From contig NZ_QWEQ01000011.1 in assembly GCF_009936045.1 (NCBI RefSeq), positions 103,726 to 167,725 on the forward strand: DNA of 64,000 nucleotides. Direction: 5' to 3'. The position numbers were made by a program, and so were the translations under genes. Below are positions 7,961-17,257 of this stretch, piece after piece. Below the pieces are notes generated by a model. It saw only the letters and a list, made by a program, of their open reading frames with translations. It searched no databases and was not told where the DNA came from. How positions within the stretch are numbered: position 1 is the first letter of the stretch; every line of letters starts with the position of its first letter. The DNA is from Emergencia sp. 1XD21-10 (GTDB lineage: Bacteria; Bacillota; Clostridia; Peptostreptococcales; Anaerovoracaceae).

Positions 7961-9307
7961 ATGAAATACTTAGAACGAAAAGCTGACAAATATCTGCTTT
8001 CCTGGAAAGCTCAGCCAAGCCGCCTTCCCCTTATCATAAAAGGTGCAAGGCAAATTGGAAAAACAGAAACAATTCGCAAATTTGCTTTTGAAAACTACGA
8101 TCATGTTGTAGAAATCAATTTTGTTACAGAACCAAAGTATAAAACCATCATCGAAAATGGATTTTCTGCTGATGAAATTGTCAAACTTATTACCCTAATT
8201 GATCCAAGCAAGAAATTTTATGCCGGAAAAACCCTTCTCTTTTTTGATGAAATTCAAGATTTTCCTGAAATAGCAACATCTTTAAAATTTTTCAAAGAAG
8301 ATGGTCGATTCGATGTTATCTGCTCTGGCTCTCTTTTAGGCATCCAATACAAGCACATTGCCAGTATCAGTGTCGGCTATAAAATGGATTATCAGATGCA
8401 CTCTTTGGATTTTGAGGAGTTCCTCTGGGCAAAGGGATATTGCTCTGATACCACAGATGACATCCTTTCCCACATGCTGAATGGAAAAGCCTTTTCATCA
8501 TTAGAATACGATATCTACTCAAAACTATTTTTGGAATTTTGTATTCTCGGCGGCATGCCCAATATTGTATCAAAATACATTGAGCAAAATCATTTTCAGG
8601 ACTCCCTCGCCCTGCAGAGGCAGCTGCTGATTGACTATGAAAGCGATGTCAGAAAATATGCAGAGGGCCTTGACCAAACTAAAATCATTAACGTCTATCG
8701 CTCTATCCCTGCGCAGCTTGCAAAAGAAAACAAGAAATTTCAGTATTCCAAAGTGGTAAAAGGCGCCCGGTCAAAGGAATACATAGGGTGTATCGACTGG
8801 CTCAGCGACGCAGGGCTCATTAACATTTGCTACTGCATGAGTTTTCCAGAACTTCCTTTAAAAGGAAACATTGATGAAAATAAATTCAAAGTATATGTTT
8901 CCGATACAGGGCTTCTCGTTGCCTCCCTTGACGATGAAGCACAAGAAGATTTGCGTGCCAATAGAAACCTCGGTGTTTACAAAGGTGCATTATATGAGAA
9001 CTTTGCTGCGGAAGCTTTGATCAAGCAGGGATACAGTCTGTATTACTATAAGAAGGAAAACTCGACATTAGAAGAAGATTTCTTTATTCGTTCAGCAAAC
9101 GAACTGATTCCCGTCGAAATCAAATCAAATCACAACCGCTCTAAATCTTTGCAGCAGTTGATTACAAGCGAACACTATCCCGATATTTGCCATGGAATCA
9201 AATTTACAGCTGGAAATATCGGTCATAACGATCCAATTTACACCTTTCCGTACTTCTGTCTGTTTATGCTAAAACGCTTTATGAGCGAGCAGCAGTTTTT
9301 TCAATAA
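7961..9307 (+). CDS. COG1373 AAA+ ATPase with DUF4143 C-terminal domain (copy 1)
   Basis: The product has 448 residues. Walker A GARQIGKT is at 28-35, Walker B LLFFDEIQ at 92-99 and the sensor block CSGSLLGI follows. The middle reads SKVVKGARSKEYIGCIDWLSDAGLI and FKVYVSDTGLLVA, typical of DUF4143. Near the C-terminus, EEDFFIRSANELIPVEIKS resembles a PD-(D/E)XK nuclease-type core (ED, ExK). Such proteins are common and multicopy in gut anaerobes and archaea, but their role is not established; DNA or RNA binding and a link to restriction-like folds have been suggested from sequence. Two more full copies and one partial copy occur in this window. Copy 1 is monocistronic behind iterons. Confidence 0.85.
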   Translation: MKYLERKADKYLLSWKAQPSRLPLIIKGARQIGKTETIRKFAFENYDHVVEINFVTEPKYKTIIENGFSADEIVKLITLIDPSKKFYAGKTLLFFDEIQDFPEIATSLKFFKEDGRFDVICSGSLLGIQYKHIASISVGYKMDYQMHSLDFEEFLWAKGYCSDTTDDILSHMLNGKAFSSLEYDIYSKLFLEFCILGGMPNIVSKYIEQNHFQDSLALQRQLLIDYESDVRKYAEGLDQTKIINVYRSIPAQLAKENKKFQYSKVVKGARSKEYIGCIDWLSDAGLINICYCMSFPELPLKGNIDENKFKVYVSDTGLLVASLDDEAQEDLRANRNLGVYKGALYENFAAEALIKQGYSLYYYKKENSTLEEDFFIRSANELIPVEIKSNHNRSKSLQQLITSEHYPDICHGIKFTAGNIGHNDPIYTFPYFCLFMLKRFMSEQQFFQ

Positions 9308-9309
9308 TT

Positions 9310-9361
9310 AAAACCCCTGACGGTACAGCATTATCATCATTGCCGCTGCCCCAGGGGTTTT
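9310..9361. terminator. Terminator after COG1373 copy 1
   Basis: AAAACCCCTG (9310-9319) pairs perfectly with CAGGGGTTTT (9352-9361) around a long loop. It ends in T-rich DNA on the plus strand and has A-rich DNA on the other side. Confidence 0.8.
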
Positions 9362-9383
9362 ACTATTTCACAATTCAAACTGC

Positions 9384-9609
9384 CTATGCTGTTTCTGCAA
9401 ACCTTTTCACAAAGCGCAAAATCAGTTCTACACACTTCTCCATTTCCTGTACATTGGCAAACTCTGTGACTGCTCAGTATCACAGCAAATACATAAGCCA
9501 GCACGTAGTTACCCTCACCCCAGCAATTGCAAGCCATTGCCCCATGATAGGGAATCAAAAACAGAATAAGGCTGCTTCTCAGGTTGTCGATATAGCGTAT
9601 TCTCTCCAT
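9384..9609 (-). pseudogene. Remnant: acyltransferase-3 N-terminus joined to another gene's C-terminus
   Basis: From 9609 the minus strand reads MERIRYIDNLRSSLILFLIP then YHGAMACNCWGEGNYV, a clear start of a membrane acyltransferase-3 protein (first helix and catalytic-type His). After about 40 residues the similarity ends. In another frame, 9470-9384 reads AVTEFANVQEMEKCVELILR then FVKRFAETA and a stop, which looks like the C-terminal helix of a TetR-type regulator. The stretch therefore seems to be a deletion scar joining two genes. Neither part could make a working protein. Confidence 0.5.
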
Positions 9610-9631
9610 AAAACCTCACCGGTACGCAAAA

Positions 9632-11200
9632 CTACATCTTAATCTTCCTACAAATATTATCCAGCTTCTCCTCTACTTTCTGCACATCTCCCTGGGAACA
9701 CAGCAAAATCAGCTTATCGCCGCCCCGCAGCACGGTACTGCCGCTGGGCACGATTTCCCTACTCTCTCGTTCCACAGAGACTACCAGACAGCCCGGCGGC
9801 AGCAGCATTTTTTCGATCTTTTCACCGTCCATACGGCTGCCGATATAAACCTGCGCTTCCATCAGCACCTTGTGTCCGCGGGTTTCCTCTGTAGTCCCGT
9901 AAGCTGTCTGCTTTGAAAGCATGCGAGAAAGAAGCTGATCGTAAATAGGCTTTCCATGGAGCAGGTCCGCTGTAATATAAGCAGCCAGCGCCACTGTCGC
10001 AACAGAAAGGAAATTTTTAAAGTCACCTGACATCTCCGTAATCAGAATGATACCGGTAACCGGCGCACGCACAATTGCAGAAAACAGTCCCGCCATGCCC
10101 AGGATTACAAAATTGGCAAGGTAAATATCCTCGAATCCGAAAATATTTCCGGCTCCCACTGTAAAGAGCCCGCCACTGATTGCGCCCAGTACCAAAAGAG
10201 GCAGAAATATACCGCCCGGCACGCCGGAGCCGAAGCTCATCATGGAAAAACAGAATTTCAGTATCAAAAGCACCGCCAGCATAGACAGTCCAAAGTTTCC
10301 GGCAGCAACTTCCGTTACCAGCCCATGACCGCTGCCAAGGGCGTAAGGAAAAAATGCCGCCAGTCCTATAACGCAGACGAAAGGCACTGCAATGCGCATA
10401 GAGCGCCGCGGCAATCTGTCATAAGCATCCTGCACCTTTGCAGTGACCCAGTTATAAAATACGCCGAAGACGCCCAGCGCAATCCCCAGAAGAATAATCA
10501 TCCAGTACCGGGACAGCGGCAGTTTTCCCTCTACAGACAAGCCGAATACCGGGCTAAGCCCAAAGATATAGGAAGAAACAAAATCGCTGGCAATGGACGC
10601 CGCCATGGTGGACAGCAGTATTTCCGTGGAAAAATTTTTATGCAGTTCTTCCAGAGAAAAGACCACGCCGGCAAGAGGTGCACCGAAAGCGCCGGCAAGA
10701 CCTGCACCAGCGCCGCAGGTCATGAGCATTTTCTCCTCAGTGCGAAGTCTGCCCGACAGACGTGAAAAGCCCTTTCCAACCATAGCCCCCAGCTGAATGC
10801 TCGGGCCTTCACGACCGAGAGAAAGTCCTGCGCCGATTGCACAGACGCCGCCGATAAACTTGGCACAGATGACTTGCCACCAGTTTTGTTCCATCTGTCC
10901 CAGCAGCTCCCCTTTGACCTGGGGAATGCCGGAACCGGTGCACAGAGGCACCCTGCGGCTTGCGTACCAGACCACTATATAAGCGCAGATCAGCGCTGCC
11001 AATGCGCAAATAAGGCTGCTCACCCCACCAGTTTTCACTGCAAGAAGAACAGAGCCTCTGAGAGACTCTGCCTGTTCAAGACCCATGCGGAAAGAAGATA
11101 CCAATAGCCCGGTCAAAAGACCGACCCCAATCCCCTCTACAATGAGCCTGTATTTTGAAGTTTCAAATCGTTCTAACGTAATTTTCGTCTTGTTCTTCAT
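9632..11200 (-). CDS. ClC-type chloride/proton antiporter or channel with TrkA-C domain
   Basis: The 522-residue protein carries all ClC signatures: GSGIPQVKG, GREGPSIQLG with the gating Glu, and GSGVPGGIFLP. About ten or more membrane segments span residues 20-430. Residues about 440-520 form a TrkA-C (RCK_C) ligand-binding domain (GCLVVSVERE, VLRGGDKLILLCSQGDVQKV), common in Firmicute ClC proteins. It moves chloride, or possibly fluoride-unrelated anions, against protons, for acid resistance or charge balance. The stop of the DUF1846 gene precedes its start by only 2 nt, suggesting co-transcription. Confidence 0.93.
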   Translation of the reverse strand: MKNKTKITLERFETSKYRLIVEGIGVGLLTGLLVSSFRMGLEQAESLRGSVLLAVKTGGVSSLICALAALICAYIVVWYASRRVPLCTGSGIPQVKGELLGQMEQNWWQVICAKFIGGVCAIGAGLSLGREGPSIQLGAMVGKGFSRLSGRLRTEEKMLMTCGAGAGLAGAFGAPLAGVVFSLEELHKNFSTEILLSTMAASIASDFVSSYIFGLSPVFGLSVEGKLPLSRYWMIILLGIALGVFGVFYNWVTAKVQDAYDRLPRRSMRIAVPFVCVIGLAAFFPYALGSGHGLVTEVAAGNFGLSMLAVLLILKFCFSMMSFGSGVPGGIFLPLLVLGAISGGLFTVGAGNIFGFEDIYLANFVILGMAGLFSAIVRAPVTGIILITEMSGDFKNFLSVATVALAAYITADLLHGKPIYDQLLSRMLSKQTAYGTTEETRGHKVLMEAQVYIGSRMDGEKIEKMLLPPGCLVVSVERESREIVPSGSTVLRGGDKLILLCSQGDVQKVEEKLDNICRKIKM

Positions 11201-11201
11201 C

Positions 11202-12716
11202 TTAATTCGTATATAAGTTAGTGGTAACGTATTCCGGGTCGCAGGTTACATCAATGCCCAGAGCGCGCAGTGTCTGCTCGTCACGGTCACTCAAAATCGC
11301 AGTGCAGTGGGCACGGCAGCCTTTCAAAAGCGGCAGCTTGCTGACTGCAACGGATGCAAATGGATTCTGTGTGCCGGATACGGTCAATGCCATGAGAACC
11401 TCTTCGCAGTTCAGGCTTGTCCTATCATAGTCCAGAATATCTGTCTTCAGCTTCTGGGTAGTTTCTAACACCTGCGGTGTGATAATCAGCATGTCATCGG
11501 CAAGACCGGATAATTTCTTAATCGCGTTGAGGATTGCCGCTGCTGCCGCAACCATACGGCGGGAGCTTCTTCCTGTTACAATAGAACCGTCCGGCATCTC
11601 GATTGCCATAACGACCACATTTTCGTAGCGCTTGTCGCAGTTTCTCTTTTTCTCAGCGTAATCTCTGGCAGGCTGCACCACCTTACGGTCGGACACATCT
11701 TTGCCCACTTCTTTCATCAAAAGCTTCGCCCGTTCCAGACAGCCCTCAGAAATAATCCCTTTCTTGTAATCAACCTCTGCCAAAAGATATCTTCTGATGA
11801 TCTCCTGACAAGCGGCTTCACGACAGACTTCATCATCATTGATGACAAAACCGATTCTATTTACACCCATATCGGTCGGAGATTTATACTCGGCTTCCTC
11901 GCCTGTAATCTTTTCGATGATTCGCTTTACAACCGGAAAGACCTCTAGATCGCGGTTATAGTTGACTGCCGTTTCCCCATAGGCTTCCAAATGGAAAGAG
12001 TCGATCATGTTAACGTCCTTTAAATCCACTGTTGCTGCCTCGTAAGCAATATTTAGAGGATGCTTCAGCGGCAGATTCCAAATCGGAAAGGTTTCAAACT
12101 TAGCATATCTCGCCTTAGTTCCTCTGATAAAATCATGATAAAGCTGGGAAAGACTGGTCGCCAGCTTACCGCTGCCGCCTCCAGGTCCTGTAATCACAAC
12201 CAGCGGTTTAGAAACCTCAATATATGGATTTGCACCGTAGCCCTCCGGGCTTACGATGGTGTCCACATCGGTCGGATATCCTTTTGTGAATCTGTGTTTG
12301 TAGGTTTTGATATTGCGGCGTTCCAGTTTGTTAATGAACGTATTGACAGCCGGCGCATCCTCGTATCTGGTTACAACGACGCTGTTGATGGCAAGATCGT
12401 ACTTTCTGAAGGTGTCGATGAGACGCAGAACCTCCAGGTCATATGTAATACCGAAATCCTGACGAGTCTTGCTGGTCATAATATCGCCTGCATAAATGCA
12501 GATAATAATCTCCGCCTGATCTTTCATATGCTGCAGAAGCTTAATCTTCGCATTTTCATCAAATCCCGGCAGCACGCGCATCGCATGCTTATCGTGAACC
12601 AGCTTGCCGCCGAACTCCAAATAAAGCCTTTCTGCATTACCGTGATTAATTCGCTCTAAAATATACTTCGACTGCTCTTCAATGTACTTTTCTGGATCAA
12701 AACCTTTTTTTAACAT
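11202..12716 (-). CDS. DUF1846 family protein
   Basis: The 504-residue soluble protein matches the conserved DUF1846 family over its length ([20 protein letters not shown] at the start, [19 protein letters not shown] in the middle, [15 protein letters not shown] later). The Gly-rich GPGGGSGK at about 179-186 resembles a nucleotide-binding loop. Structures of family members are known, but no activity is firmly assigned. The length is normal for the family. It is followed by the ClC gene after 1 nt and preceded by a small membrane protein gene, in the same direction as DUF1934, ddl and hslO. Confidence 0.85.
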   Translation of the reverse strand: MLKKGFDPEKYIEEQSKYILERINHGNAERLYLEFGGKLVHDKHAMRVLPGFDENAKIKLLQHMKDQAEIIICIYAGDIMTSKTRQDFGITYDLEVLRLIDTFRKYDLAINSVVVTRYEDAPAVNTFINKLERRNIKTYKHRFTKGYPTDVDTIVSPEGYGANPYIEVSKPLVVITGPGGGSGKLATSLSQLYHDFIRGTKARYAKFETFPIWNLPLKHPLNIAYEAATVDLKDVNMIDSFHLEAYGETAVNYNRDLEVFPVVKRIIEKITGEEAEYKSPTDMGVNRIGFVINDDEVCREAACQEIIRRYLLAEVDYKKGIISEGCLERAKLLMKEVGKDVSDRKVVQPARDYAEKKRNCDKRYENVVVMAIEMPDGSIVTGRSSRRMVAAAAAILNAIKKLSGLADDMLIITPQVLETTQKLKTDILDYDRTSLNCEEVLMALTVSGTQNPFASVAVSKLPLLKGCRAHCTAILSDRDEQTLRALGIDVTCDPEYVTTNLYTN

Positions 12717-12760
12717 GAATTCCTCCGTTCTTTATCTATTTGTGTTACTTTATGAAAATT

Positions 12761-12862
12761 TTATATTGACAACTGCACTGCCCAAAGCACGGTTGTAACT
12801 ATCATCGCAGCGATGATGAGCACCACCAGCACCTGTGCGATTCGTCTTCTTTTCTTATCCAT
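12761..12862 (-). CDS. Small single-pass membrane protein, 33 residues
   Basis: ATG at 12862 begins MDKKRRRIAQ, followed by a hydrophobic helix VLVVLIIAAMIVTTVLW and a short tail AVQLSI before TAA. AAAGGGG lies about 9 nt upstream. The basic N-terminus and single helix are like the short DUF4044-type proteins of Firmicutes. Basic residues should keep the N-terminus in the cytosol. It sits between DUF1934 and DUF1846 in the same direction. Function is unknown. Confidence 0.7.
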   Translation of the reverse strand: MDKKRRRIAQVLVVLIIAAMIVTTVLWAVQLSI

Positions 12863-12887
12863 CTTGTAAATCCCCTTTCCTGCTGTT

Positions 12888-13313
12888 TCACTGAGTTACT
12901 TCGATTTTCAGTTTGTTGCGCCCTTCCGCAATACCTCCAAGATTCACCTGATAGTCAATGCAGATATCTCCGAATCCGTCTTCCGACAGGTTATTTTCAA
13001 CCTCATTGGTCAAAAGCTCCATCTCCAAATTTCCATAGGGCGTGTGATAGCTGCTGCTAAAACGCTTTCCTTTTTCAAATACCAGTTCCGTGCCAGCCCC
13101 TGCGCCGCTGCCAATTCTGCGCATACGAATGCAGTCATCGGTCAGCTTCAGGGTCGTCTTGCAGCCCGGAAAGCCGGAAAATTCGCTCTCGTCATACATC
13201 AAATATCTTGCGCCGTCGCGCTCGTACAGTTTCCCCTCAGTAATGAACTCCATGCGGTCTTCGTCATTCTCAGAGAACTGTCTGCCTGTTATTTTTAGCA
13301 TAATATCTCTCAT
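12888..13313 (-). CDS. DUF1934 (YwiB-like) beta-barrel protein
   Basis: The protein has 141 residues from the ATG at 13313, chosen because GGAG lies 7 nt upstream; an ATG at 13337 has no ribosome site. The sequence is rich in beta-strand patterns (GKLYERDGARYLMYDESEFS, ELVFEKGKRFSSSYHTPYGN, CIDYQVNLGG) and matches the calycin-like DUF1934/YwiB family. Function is unknown; members are often near arginyl-tRNA synthetase or envelope genes. The gene overlaps the 3' end of ddl by 44 nt, so the two are translationally linked. Confidence 0.8.
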   Translation of the reverse strand: MRDIMLKITGRQFSENDEDRMEFITEGKLYERDGARYLMYDESEFSGFPGCKTTLKLTDDCIRMRRIGSGAGAGTELVFEKGKRFSSSYHTPYGNLEMELLTNEVENNLSEDGFGDICIDYQVNLGGIAEGRNKLKIEVTQ

Positions 13314-14313
13314 AACCAAACTCCACAATCCTTTCAATCAATTCTGTAAATCCGACGCCCATTTCTTCCCACATCTTCGGAAACATGCTGTATTTGGTAA
13401 AGCCGGGTATCGTGTTAATCTCGTTTATGTAAACTTCTCCAGTTTTTTTATCTACAAAGAAATCAATTCTGGAAAATCCGCTGCAGTCACAAGCCCTATA
13501 AGCTTCTTTCGCCAGAGTGCGAATTCTTTCATAGGTCAGTTTAGGAAGCTGCGCCGGAATGGAAATCTCCGTACCCGAATCGTCGGTGTACTTGGCGGCA
13601 TAATCGTAGAAATCAAGCTTTGCAACGATTTCTCCCACTGCGGCAACCTGCGGCTTGTGATTTCCGATAACACCGGTTTCTACCTCTCTGCAGTCGATCC
13701 CCTCTTCAATAATAATACGCCTGTCATATTTTGCAGCAAGGAGAAGCGCCTGCCTCAGCTCATCTGCATTTCTTACCTTGGAAATGCCCACGCTGGAACC
13801 CATATTGGAAGGCTTGACAAACATGACATACGGCAATTCTGCTTCAATGTCCGCTATGATTTCCTCCATGTGTTCTGCAAGGTCTTCGCTGTACACCAGC
13901 TTGTATCTGCTGGTCGGAAGCCCCGCCTCTTCAAAGATTTTCTTTGCGGAAACTTTATCCATACACAGCGCCGATGCCAGCACCCCGCAGCCGGCATAAG
14001 GCATATCCAGCATTTCAAAAAGTCCCTGAATCGTGCCGTCCTCGCCATAAGGTCCGTGAAGCACCGGAAAGATAAAATCTGCAAGGTCCTTTAGCTGAGA
14101 TACTGTAATGTCCTCAGCTGTTTCCTCCCATGCTCCGGAAGGAATCTCCGAAAGCTCGCCCAGGTACAGCTTCCACTGACCTTCTCTCGTAATTCCAATC
14201 ATGACCACCTGATACTTATTTCTGTCGATGGCTTCGATGACTGAAGCTGCGGACAGCAGTGATACCTCGTGCTCGCCTGAACGGCCGCCAAAGATTACTC
14301 CTATTCTTTTCAT
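13270..14313 (-). CDS. ddl: D-alanine--D-alanine ligase
   Basis: The 347-residue ATP-grasp ligase joins two D-Ala for peptidoglycan precursors in the cytosol. Signatures are [14 protein letters not shown] at the N-terminus, [25 protein letters not shown] and [12 protein letters not shown]. The omega-loop segment reads [13 protein letters not shown] with the Tyr typical of D-Ala-D-Ala formation. It is the housekeeping enzyme, in contrast to the VanG-type ligase at 28778, which has Phe at this place. It lies 16 nt after hslO and overlaps DUF1934. Confidence 0.95.
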   Translation of the reverse strand: MKRIGVIFGGRSGEHEVSLLSAASVIEAIDRNKYQVVMIGITREGQWKLYLGELSEIPSGAWEETAEDITVSQLKDLADFIFPVLHGPYGEDGTIQGLFEMLDMPYAGCGVLASALCMDKVSAKKIFEEAGLPTSRYKLVYSEDLAEHMEEIIADIEAELPYVMFVKPSNMGSSVGISKVRNADELRQALLLAAKYDRRIIIEEGIDCREVETGVIGNHKPQVAAVGEIVAKLDFYDYAAKYTDDSGTEISIPAQLPKLTYERIRTLAKEAYRACDCSGFSRIDFFVDKKTGEVYINEINTIPGFTKYSMFPKMWEEMGVGFTELIERIVEFGYERYYAKNNRQTVL

Positions 14314-14328
14314 AATAATCCCCCTACC

Positions 14329-15243
14329 TTACATTTGCTCATAAATACGCTCAAGATGCGCTTTGTCAAAGAAATATTTCTTCTCGCAGAACTGGCACAC
14401 AAGCTCAGCCTGCCCGTCTTCATCGATAATCTCACGCAAATCCTTTCTGCCGATGGTCATAAGGATCTGTTCCAGCCTTTCTTCACTGCAGTCACACTCC
14501 CACCTGATTTCTCTGGTTTCTGTCTTGTCCGGCATAAATTCTTCCGGCATATCTTTAAAAATCTCCTCCAGCAAGTCAAGTACAATACCTTCTTCGGTTT
14601 TTCCGGCGGAGCGAACCATGACTTTCTCAATGCTGGTTGTCATCGGCGGCATTTTACCAATCATGTCTTCCAGCGCTGTCACCGATTCCTCCAAAGCACC
14701 CGGCAGCATCTTGATAATCATACCGCCAGCGCAGAGCACCTTTCGCTCTCTGGAAATTTTAACCCCCAGCGCTACGGAAGCGTTCTGCTGTTCGGAAATA
14801 TAGTGGTAGGCAGTCAGGTCATCTGCGATTTCACCGGAAACCAAAGCGATCGTTCCTACATATGGCTCCTTCATGCCCAAGTCTTTAATCACTGTCAGAT
14901 CTCCAACACCAAGGCTTGCGCCTACATCCAGATGTCCGTCTGCGCGAAGAGGCAGCTCTACATCGGGATTAGAGATATACCCCTTAACTCTGCCGTCTCC
15001 ATAGGCAGTTGCCAAAATCTGTCTGGCAGGTCCGTCTCCTTTAAACTGTACAGTCAGCTTATTTTCTTCGCTCTTAAGATCCAGGCTCATCAGTCCCGCA
15101 CCGGTAAGAACTCTACCCAGCGCCGCTGTAGCAAGGGGCGTGGTATTATGGATTTTTCGGGCTTCTTCTACCATGTCGGTGGTGATAGTCAGGCTGACAC
15201 TGTAAGAGCCGCTTTTGTCGATTGCTGTAATTACTTTGCTCAT
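14329..15243 (-). CDS. hslO: Redox-regulated chaperone Hsp33
   Basis: The product has 304 residues, the normal Hsp33 length. The C-terminal zinc switch is present: CDC at 250-252 and CQFC at 283-286. These four Cys bind zinc when reduced and form disulfides under oxidation, which activates holdase function in the cytosol. The N-terminal domain ([38 protein letters not shown]) is typical. It is the first gene of a same-strand run hslO-ddl-DUF1934 and is divergent from htrA. Confidence 0.96.
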   Translation of the reverse strand: MSKVITAIDKSGSYSVSLTITTDMVEEARKIHNTTPLATAALGRVLTGAGLMSLDLKSEENKLTVQFKGDGPARQILATAYGDGRVKGYISNPDVELPLRADGHLDVGASLGVGDLTVIKDLGMKEPYVGTIALVSGEIADDLTAYHYISEQQNASVALGVKISRERKVLCAGGMIIKMLPGALEESVTALEDMIGKMPPMTTSIEKVMVRSAGKTEEGIVLDLLEEIFKDMPEEFMPDKTETREIRWECDCSEERLEQILMTIGRKDLREIIDEDGQAELVCQFCEKKYFFDKAHLERIYEQM

Positions 15244-15399
15244 ATTCTATGTTTAACCTCTCGTTTATTAATTCACACATTCAATCATATATTTTATCAT
15301 ACTCTTGACAATTTTAACACAAAAAAACCACATTTTTCAGCTATAATTTGGGTATATTAAGAGAAAAAGATTTTTTACATCAGAAAGGCAGGAATTCAA

Positions 15400-16707
15400 A
15401 TGGATAACTGGGATAACAATAATGAACATAGAGAACCAAATTTCGTCATGGTAGGCGACTGTTCACCTAAGACTGAAACTGAATATTCGCCTGATCCAGA
15501 ACCTGTACAGAAGCCCCTGTACGATCAGCCGCAGAGCGAGTATGCGGGACAGACGGGTTATACTTACTATCAGCAAACACCGCCTGCCCCTCCGAAAAAG
15601 AAAAAAAAGGATCCAAAATACATTACCCGCAGGGCTTTTGTCATCACGCTAATCTGCTGTATGCTGGCAACCTCAGGGCTGACCATTGGCGGCTATACAC
15701 TGCTGGCTGACTCCGGACTGGTAAGCGGCGGCGGAAAAACCGTTTCTGCAACCAACTACACTCTGGCAAAAGCTACTGGAAGTGAGAAGTCCGTACAGGA
15801 AATCATTGCCCAGAACGAAAACGCAGTAGTTGAAATCAGAACAGAATCCGTCGCTATGGATAACTGGCTGCAAAACTACGTAACCCAAGGTGCAGGCAGT
15901 GGCGTCATCGTAGATACCAAAGGCTACATCCTAACCTGCAACCACGTTATCGACGGCGCTTCCAAAATTACGGTCACATTGAAAGACGGTACAGAACTGG
16001 ATGCAAAAGTAGTCGGTAGCGATGCACAGAACGATATCGCAGTGTTGAAAGTCAATGCAAAGAATCTGACCGCTGCTTCTTACGGAGACAGTTCCCAGCT
16101 GTCGGTAGGTGATATGGTTGTGGCTATCGGAAATCCTCTGGGTCAGCTGGGAGGAAGCGCTTCCAGCGGTATCATCAGTGCACTGGACAGAACGATCACC
16201 GTAGAGGGCAGAGAAATGACCCTGCTGCAGACCGATACTTCCATCAATCCGGGCAACTCCGGCGGCGGACTCTTCGACCAGTATGGCAACTTAATCGGTA
16301 TTGTCGTAGCTAAATCTTCCGGCTCCGATGTAGAAGGTCTGGGCTTTGCCATCCCAATCGCAAAAGCTGCTGAAATCGCCAAAGACCTCATCGAAAACGG
16401 TCACGTTACCAATCGTGCAGCAATCGGCATCTCCGTTCTGGATGCTTCCAGTGCAGAAGTTGCAATGCAGTATGGTCTGCGCATGACAGGTGTTTACATT
16501 CAGGAAGTCACCGGCAGCGAAGCACAGAAGGCCGGATTTAAAGCAGGCGACATGATTTACTACGTAGAGGACACCAAGATTGAAAATCAGGCAAGTTTGG
16601 TCAGCGCACTGAACAAACACAAGCCTGGCGATAAAATCAAGGTCACCGTCATTCGTGACAACCAGACCGTTGAAATCACTACTACCCTGATAGAAGCAAC
16701 CGAATAA
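15400..16707 (+). CDS. htrA: HtrA/DegP-type serine protease, membrane-anchored
   Basis: The product has 435 residues. A Pro/Gln-rich cytosolic N-terminus (1-65), a run of six Lys and a single membrane segment (about 79-101) are followed by an extracytoplasmic trypsin-like domain. The catalytic triad is His182 (CNHVIDGA), Asp212 (NDIAVLKV) and Ser287 (NPGNSGGGL). A PDZ domain occupies about 345-430 (GVYIQEVTGSEAQKAGFKAG). It degrades or refolds damaged exported proteins. AGAAAGGCAGG precedes the ATG. It is monocistronic with a strong terminator. Confidence 0.93.
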   Translation: MDNWDNNNEHREPNFVMVGDCSPKTETEYSPDPEPVQKPLYDQPQSEYAGQTGYTYYQQTPPAPPKKKKKDPKYITRRAFVITLICCMLATSGLTIGGYTLLADSGLVSGGGKTVSATNYTLAKATGSEKSVQEIIAQNENAVVEIRTESVAMDNWLQNYVTQGAGSGVIVDTKGYILTCNHVIDGASKITVTLKDGTELDAKVVGSDAQNDIAVLKVNAKNLTAASYGDSSQLSVGDMVVAIGNPLGQLGGSASSGIISALDRTITVEGREMTLLQTDTSINPGNSGGGLFDQYGNLIGIVVAKSSGSDVEGLGFAIPIAKAAEIAKDLIENGHVTNRAAIGISVLDASSAEVAMQYGLRMTGVYIQEVTGSEAQKAGFKAGDMIYYVEDTKIENQASLVSALNKHKPGDKIKVTVIRDNQTVEITTTLIEATE

Positions 16708-16726
16708 ACGTTTCATCTATATTGAT

Positions 16727-16761
16727 GCACCGCTGTCAAAATTGTCAGCGGTGCTTTTTTG
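16727..16761 (+). terminator. Terminator of htrA
   Basis: GCACCGCTG and CAGCGGTGC pair around a short AT-rich loop, followed by TTTTTT. This is a classic rho-independent terminator. Confidence 0.9.
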
Positions 16762-16784
16762 TTGCAGTCATGGTTGCGGCTGCA

Positions 16785-17106
16785 GCTTAACCCAAATAAG
16801 GTTTTTTTCAAAAAAATGTATAAGCAACTCTCTAAATCTTAACCGAAAATCAACAAATCGACAAAAAATGTATAAGAACATCGAACTGAGATCGGGCTGC
16901 AGCCTTCCCAATTAATCCACTCTACCCATCTGCAGCCGACTGGCAGACCAATTTAAGTATAAAACTTGCATTTTACGTATTTTTTTAGAGTTTTTGCTGA
17001 CATCTTGCACAATATGCAAGCCAAAACAGATTGCTGACCAGACCTTAGGCAGACCTAGACCAAATAGGTTATACATTTTTTTGAAAAAATCCCCATTTAG
17101 GTTAAG
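16785..17106. repeat. Module island with three 37-bp TTAACC-N26-TATAA repeats
   Basis: Two copies in plus orientation (16787-16823 and 16839-16875, 52 bp apart) and one in minus orientation (17069-17105) have TTAACC at one end and TATAA at the other, exactly 37 nt long. The core is A/T-rich, with CAAAAAAATGTATAA nearly constant. The outer copies are inverted, so the island is bounded by an imperfect 41-bp inverted repeat. Two similar copies lie between pyrD and pyrF. The rest of the island contains repeated GGCTGCAG words and no gene. Confidence 0.7.
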
Positions 17107-17161
17107 TTCCACTCCGTTTTCAACATTCCTTTTTCGCCGCATATACGCTCGCTGTATGCCC

Positions 17162-17213
17162 TTGACAAACATACCGTTGGTATGTTATCTTTATATACAT
17201 ACCAACGGTATGT
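17162..17213 (+). promoter_or_regulatory. TetR-MFS promoter with two facing operators
   Basis: TTGACA (17162-17167) and TTATCT (17185-17190) are 17 nt apart. The spacer is filled by the palindrome ACATACCGTTGGTATGT (17169-17185). A second palindrome ACATACCAACGGTATGT (17197-17213) covers the likely start of transcription. Each is the reverse complement of the other. A TetR dimer at these sites would block RNA polymerase, so the regulator gene at 17258 is very probably self-repressed. Confidence 0.85.
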
Positions 17214-17257
17214 TTCATTTTCATACACGTACACCATACAAAAAGGAGGCTGCTATC

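Noticed and set aside
16785..17106. Insertion sequence between htrA and the TetR gene
   Set aside because: No transposase frame and no clear target-site duplication; outer repeats are imperfect. Listed as a repeat island.
16994..17257. 88-residue N-terminal extension of the TetR regulator
   Set aside because: It would be translated from upstream of the promoter and through both operators; AAAGGAGG marks the start at 17258.
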